DNA of 6,344 bases from a bacterium (GTDB lineage Bacteria; Electryoneota; RPQS01). Location of the stretch: the NCBI GenBank assembly GCA_028711875.1, contig JAQTRJ010000133.1:1-6344 (forward strand). Reading direction: 5' to 3'. A program made the translations under genes and the position numbers. The stretch's first letter is position 1. Every line of letters begins with the position of its first letter. The notes under the pieces were generated by a model, which worked only from the letters and a program-made list of their open reading frames with translations, ran no database searches and was not told the origin of the DNA. Below, piece after piece: positions 5,492 through 6,344 of the stretch.

Positions 5492-5909
5492 TCTCTACAG
5501 CGAAATTCTGCTCGATCACTATCGTCTGCCGCGCAACAAGGGGCGGCTCGATCATCCCACCGTGACGGTGGAGGGAACGAATCCGTTGTGCGGAGACGAG
5601 CTCACGCTCGATCTCGAGTTCGAGGGCGACCGCTTGAGCCGCGTGACGTTCGACGGCAAAGGCTGCGCGATTTCGATGGCGTCGGCCTCGATGCTGACGG
5701 AGATTCTGCAGGGGAAAACGATTGCCGAAGTCGAGAAGTGGATCGCCGATTTTCGGGCGTTTATCCGCGACGGCCATGCGCCCGAGGGCGTGGAGATGGG
5801 CGATCTCACGGCGCTGATCGGAGTGTCCAAGCTGCCGGTGCGGGTGAAATGCGCAACGCTGCCGTGGATGACGATCGAAGAGGGAGTGCGGAAGTATCGG
5901 GGATCGTAA
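5484..5909 (+). CDS. sufU: Zinc-dependent sulfur transfer protein SufU
   Basis: This encodes 141 residues from TTG 5484 (MFDLYSEILLDHYRLPRN), close to the usual SufU length of about 145. SufU accepts the persulfide sulfur from SufS and passes it to the SufB/SufD scaffold. The zinc-site residues are all present: Cys36 and Asp38 in 'NPLCGDE', Cys61 in 'GKGCAIS' and Cys123 in 'VKCATLPW'. These match B. subtilis Cys41, Asp43, Cys66 and Cys128 with a constant offset of five. The extra segment of about 20 residues between the second and third cysteines (around residues 90-110) distinguishes SufU from the scaffold IscU, and the IscU His-Cys pair is replaced by 'VKC'. It is the last gene of the cluster; a terminator follows 25 bases after the stop. 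No sufT follows it, unlike in actinobacteria. Confidence 0.94.
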   Translation: MFDLYSEILLDHYRLPRNKGRLDHPTVTVEGTNPLCGDELTLDLEFEGDRLSRVTFDGKGCAISMASASMLTEILQGKTIAEVEKWIADFRAFIRDGHAPEGVEMGDLTALIGVSKLPVRVKCATLPWMTIEEGVRKYRGS

Positions 5910-5934
5910 AGTTTAGGAATAAATTCAGGAATCC

Positions 5935-5962
5935 GGAGCGCGGCCACGCGCTCCTTTTTTTT
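5935..5962 (+). terminator. Rho-independent terminator of the suf cluster
   Basis: GGAGCGCG (5935-5942) and CGCGCTCC (5947-5954) form a perfect 8-bp GC-rich stem with loop GCCA, directly followed by eight T (5955-5962). It lies 25 bases after the sufU stop. It is the only classical terminator in the window. Confidence 0.93.
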
Positions 5963-5982
5963 GTGACGAATCGTGAAAAACA

Positions 5983-6011
5983 TTGCCAAAAGCTATAGGT
6001 TTTTCTATATT
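5983..6011 (+). promoter_or_regulatory. Sigma-70-type promoter upstream of tyrA
   Basis: TTGCCA (5983-5988, five of six matches to TTGACA), a 17-base spacer and TATATT (6006-6011, five of six matches to TATAAT) lie in an AT-rich patch right after the suf terminator. Transcription would begin near 6018, leaving a leader of about 250 bases before the tyrA start. This is the best promoter in the window. Confidence 0.7.
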
Positions 6012-6032
6012 ATTATCAGTAGGGGGAAGTGA

Positions 6033-6100
6033 GATTCCGGACGCCCGCACGGCGGAAAAGAACAGGTTGGGGGTGTTCAGTGCGGTGTCCGGAATGACAG
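6033..6100 (+). repeat. Inverted-repeat element, copy 4
   Basis: Arms ATTCCGGAC (6034-6042) and GTCCGGAAT (6087-6095) pair perfectly. A G-T wobble, two C-G pairs, a bulged C and GCAC/GTGC (6047-6050 with 6080-6083) extend the stem. Compared with copy 3, a T-A pair has become C-G and a G-C pair has become A-T, both arms changing together. The interior is unrelated to the other copies but contains its own small hairpin, GAACA / TGTTC (6060-6078). The right end keeps ATGACAG. It lies in the predicted tyrA leader. Confidence 0.85.
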
Positions 6101-6109
6101 ACTGATATC

Positions 6110-6156
6110 GCGCACAGCCGTGCGGCGCTACGGGGCGCACTGCCGAGCGGCACTAC
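6110..6156 (+). repeat. Imperfect 22-bp tandem repeat in the tyrA leader
   Basis: The two units at 6110-6131 and 6135-6156 agree at 19 of 22 positions (period 25). The shared core is GCGCAC.GCCG.GCGGC.CTAC. The second unit contains the small palindrome TGCCG-AG-CGGCA, and the first has a shorter GCCG/CGGC version. It is followed by a 5-bp hairpin, CCAAG-TGG-CTTGG (6156-6168). The function is unknown. Confidence 0.75.
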
Positions 6157-6191
6157 CAAGTGGCTTGGCAAGCGACAGCAGCGGATTTTCG

Positions 6192-6204
6192 ATCAGAGTC
6201 TGAT
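6192..6204 (+). repeat. 13-bp palindrome in the tyrA leader
   Basis: ATCAGA-G-TCTGAT is a perfect inverted repeat about one base. The one-base centre suits a protein-binding site on duplex DNA better than an RNA hairpin. Only one copy is seen, about 180 bases past the predicted transcription start, so a regulatory role is a guess. Between 6205 and the tyrA start I see nothing except the Shine-Dalgarno. Confidence 0.35.
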
Positions 6205-6265
6205 TCTTCAGATGGTTCGGGTTTTGCAGTCGGAGACAGGACGGAGCCACCGAGGAAAAACACAA

Positions 6266-6344
6266 ATGGCTGAATTTCGCAGAGTTTGCTTGATTGGAGT
6301 AGACCGAATGGCGGGCAGTTTCGCGTTGGGAATGAAGCGGGCGG
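6266..6344 (+). CDS. tyrA: Probable prephenate/arogenate dehydrogenase (TyrA), N-terminus only; 3' end outside window
   Basis: The ATG at 6266 is preceded by GAGGA (6252-6256), 9 bases upstream. The 26 visible residues read 'MAEFRRVCLIGVDRMAGSFA' followed by 'LGMKRA'. This is a beta strand, a glycine-rich turn and a helix, as at the NAD(P)-binding start of TyrA-family dehydrogenases (usually RVxIIGxGLIGGSxALxLK). TyrA oxidises prephenate or arogenate in tyrosine synthesis in the cytoplasm. The glycine motif is altered: GxGxxG reads GVDRMA here. Other Rossmann enzymes cannot be excluded on 26 residues. It has its own promoter and is not part of the suf transcript. Confidence 0.6.
   Translation, partial: MAEFRRVCLIGVDRMAGSFALGMKRA

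Overview
The window is GC-rich, bacterial, and coded entirely on the + strand. Its core is an Fe-S cluster assembly (SUF) locus in the order sufB, sufD, Rieske-type ferredoxin, sufS, sufU. A glycosyltransferase-like gene, cut by the left edge, precedes it. The first 26 codons of a probable prephenate dehydrogenase (tyrA) follow it at the right edge. The locus has SufU rather than SufE/SufA, its SufS carries the histidine expected of a SufU partner, and a Rieske protein sits beside sufD. This recalls Gram-positive/actinobacterial SUF layouts. The intergenic DNA, however, is packed with palindromic repeats of the kind seen in many uncultured bacterial genomes. I cannot assign a phylum; an uncultured, non-proteobacterial lineage is a reasonable guess.

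Layout: 2-709, C-terminal part of a glycosyltransferase. 710-1088, a 379-bp gap made almost wholly of short repeats and palindromes. 1089-2504 sufB and 2497-3705 sufD, overlapping by 8 bases. 3706-3882, a gap with three palindromes. 3883-4209, Rieske ferredoxin. 4190-4270, a 7-base tandem repeat plus a G/C-run palindrome. 4271-5491 sufS and 5484-5909 sufU, again overlapping by 8 bases. 5935-5962, a clear intrinsic terminator. 5983-6011, a strong sigma-70-type promoter. 6012-6265, a repeat-rich leader. 6266 to the end, tyrA start.

How the genes work together: SufS removes sulfur from cysteine, zinc-bound SufU accepts the persulfide, and SufB/SufD form the scaffold on which the cluster is built. 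The Rieske protein is a likely electron carrier. The scaffold ATPase SufC is absent from the window, although sufC normally lies next to sufB and sufD.

The most unusual part is the intergenic DNA. Four copies of a 62-73 bp inverted-repeat element (about 721, 983, 3715 and 6034) all lie in the same orientation and only between genes. Their arms change in a compensatory way between copies, while their interiors differ. A second palindrome family with runs of six C and six G sits exactly 38 bases upstream of the start codons of both the Rieske gene and sufS.
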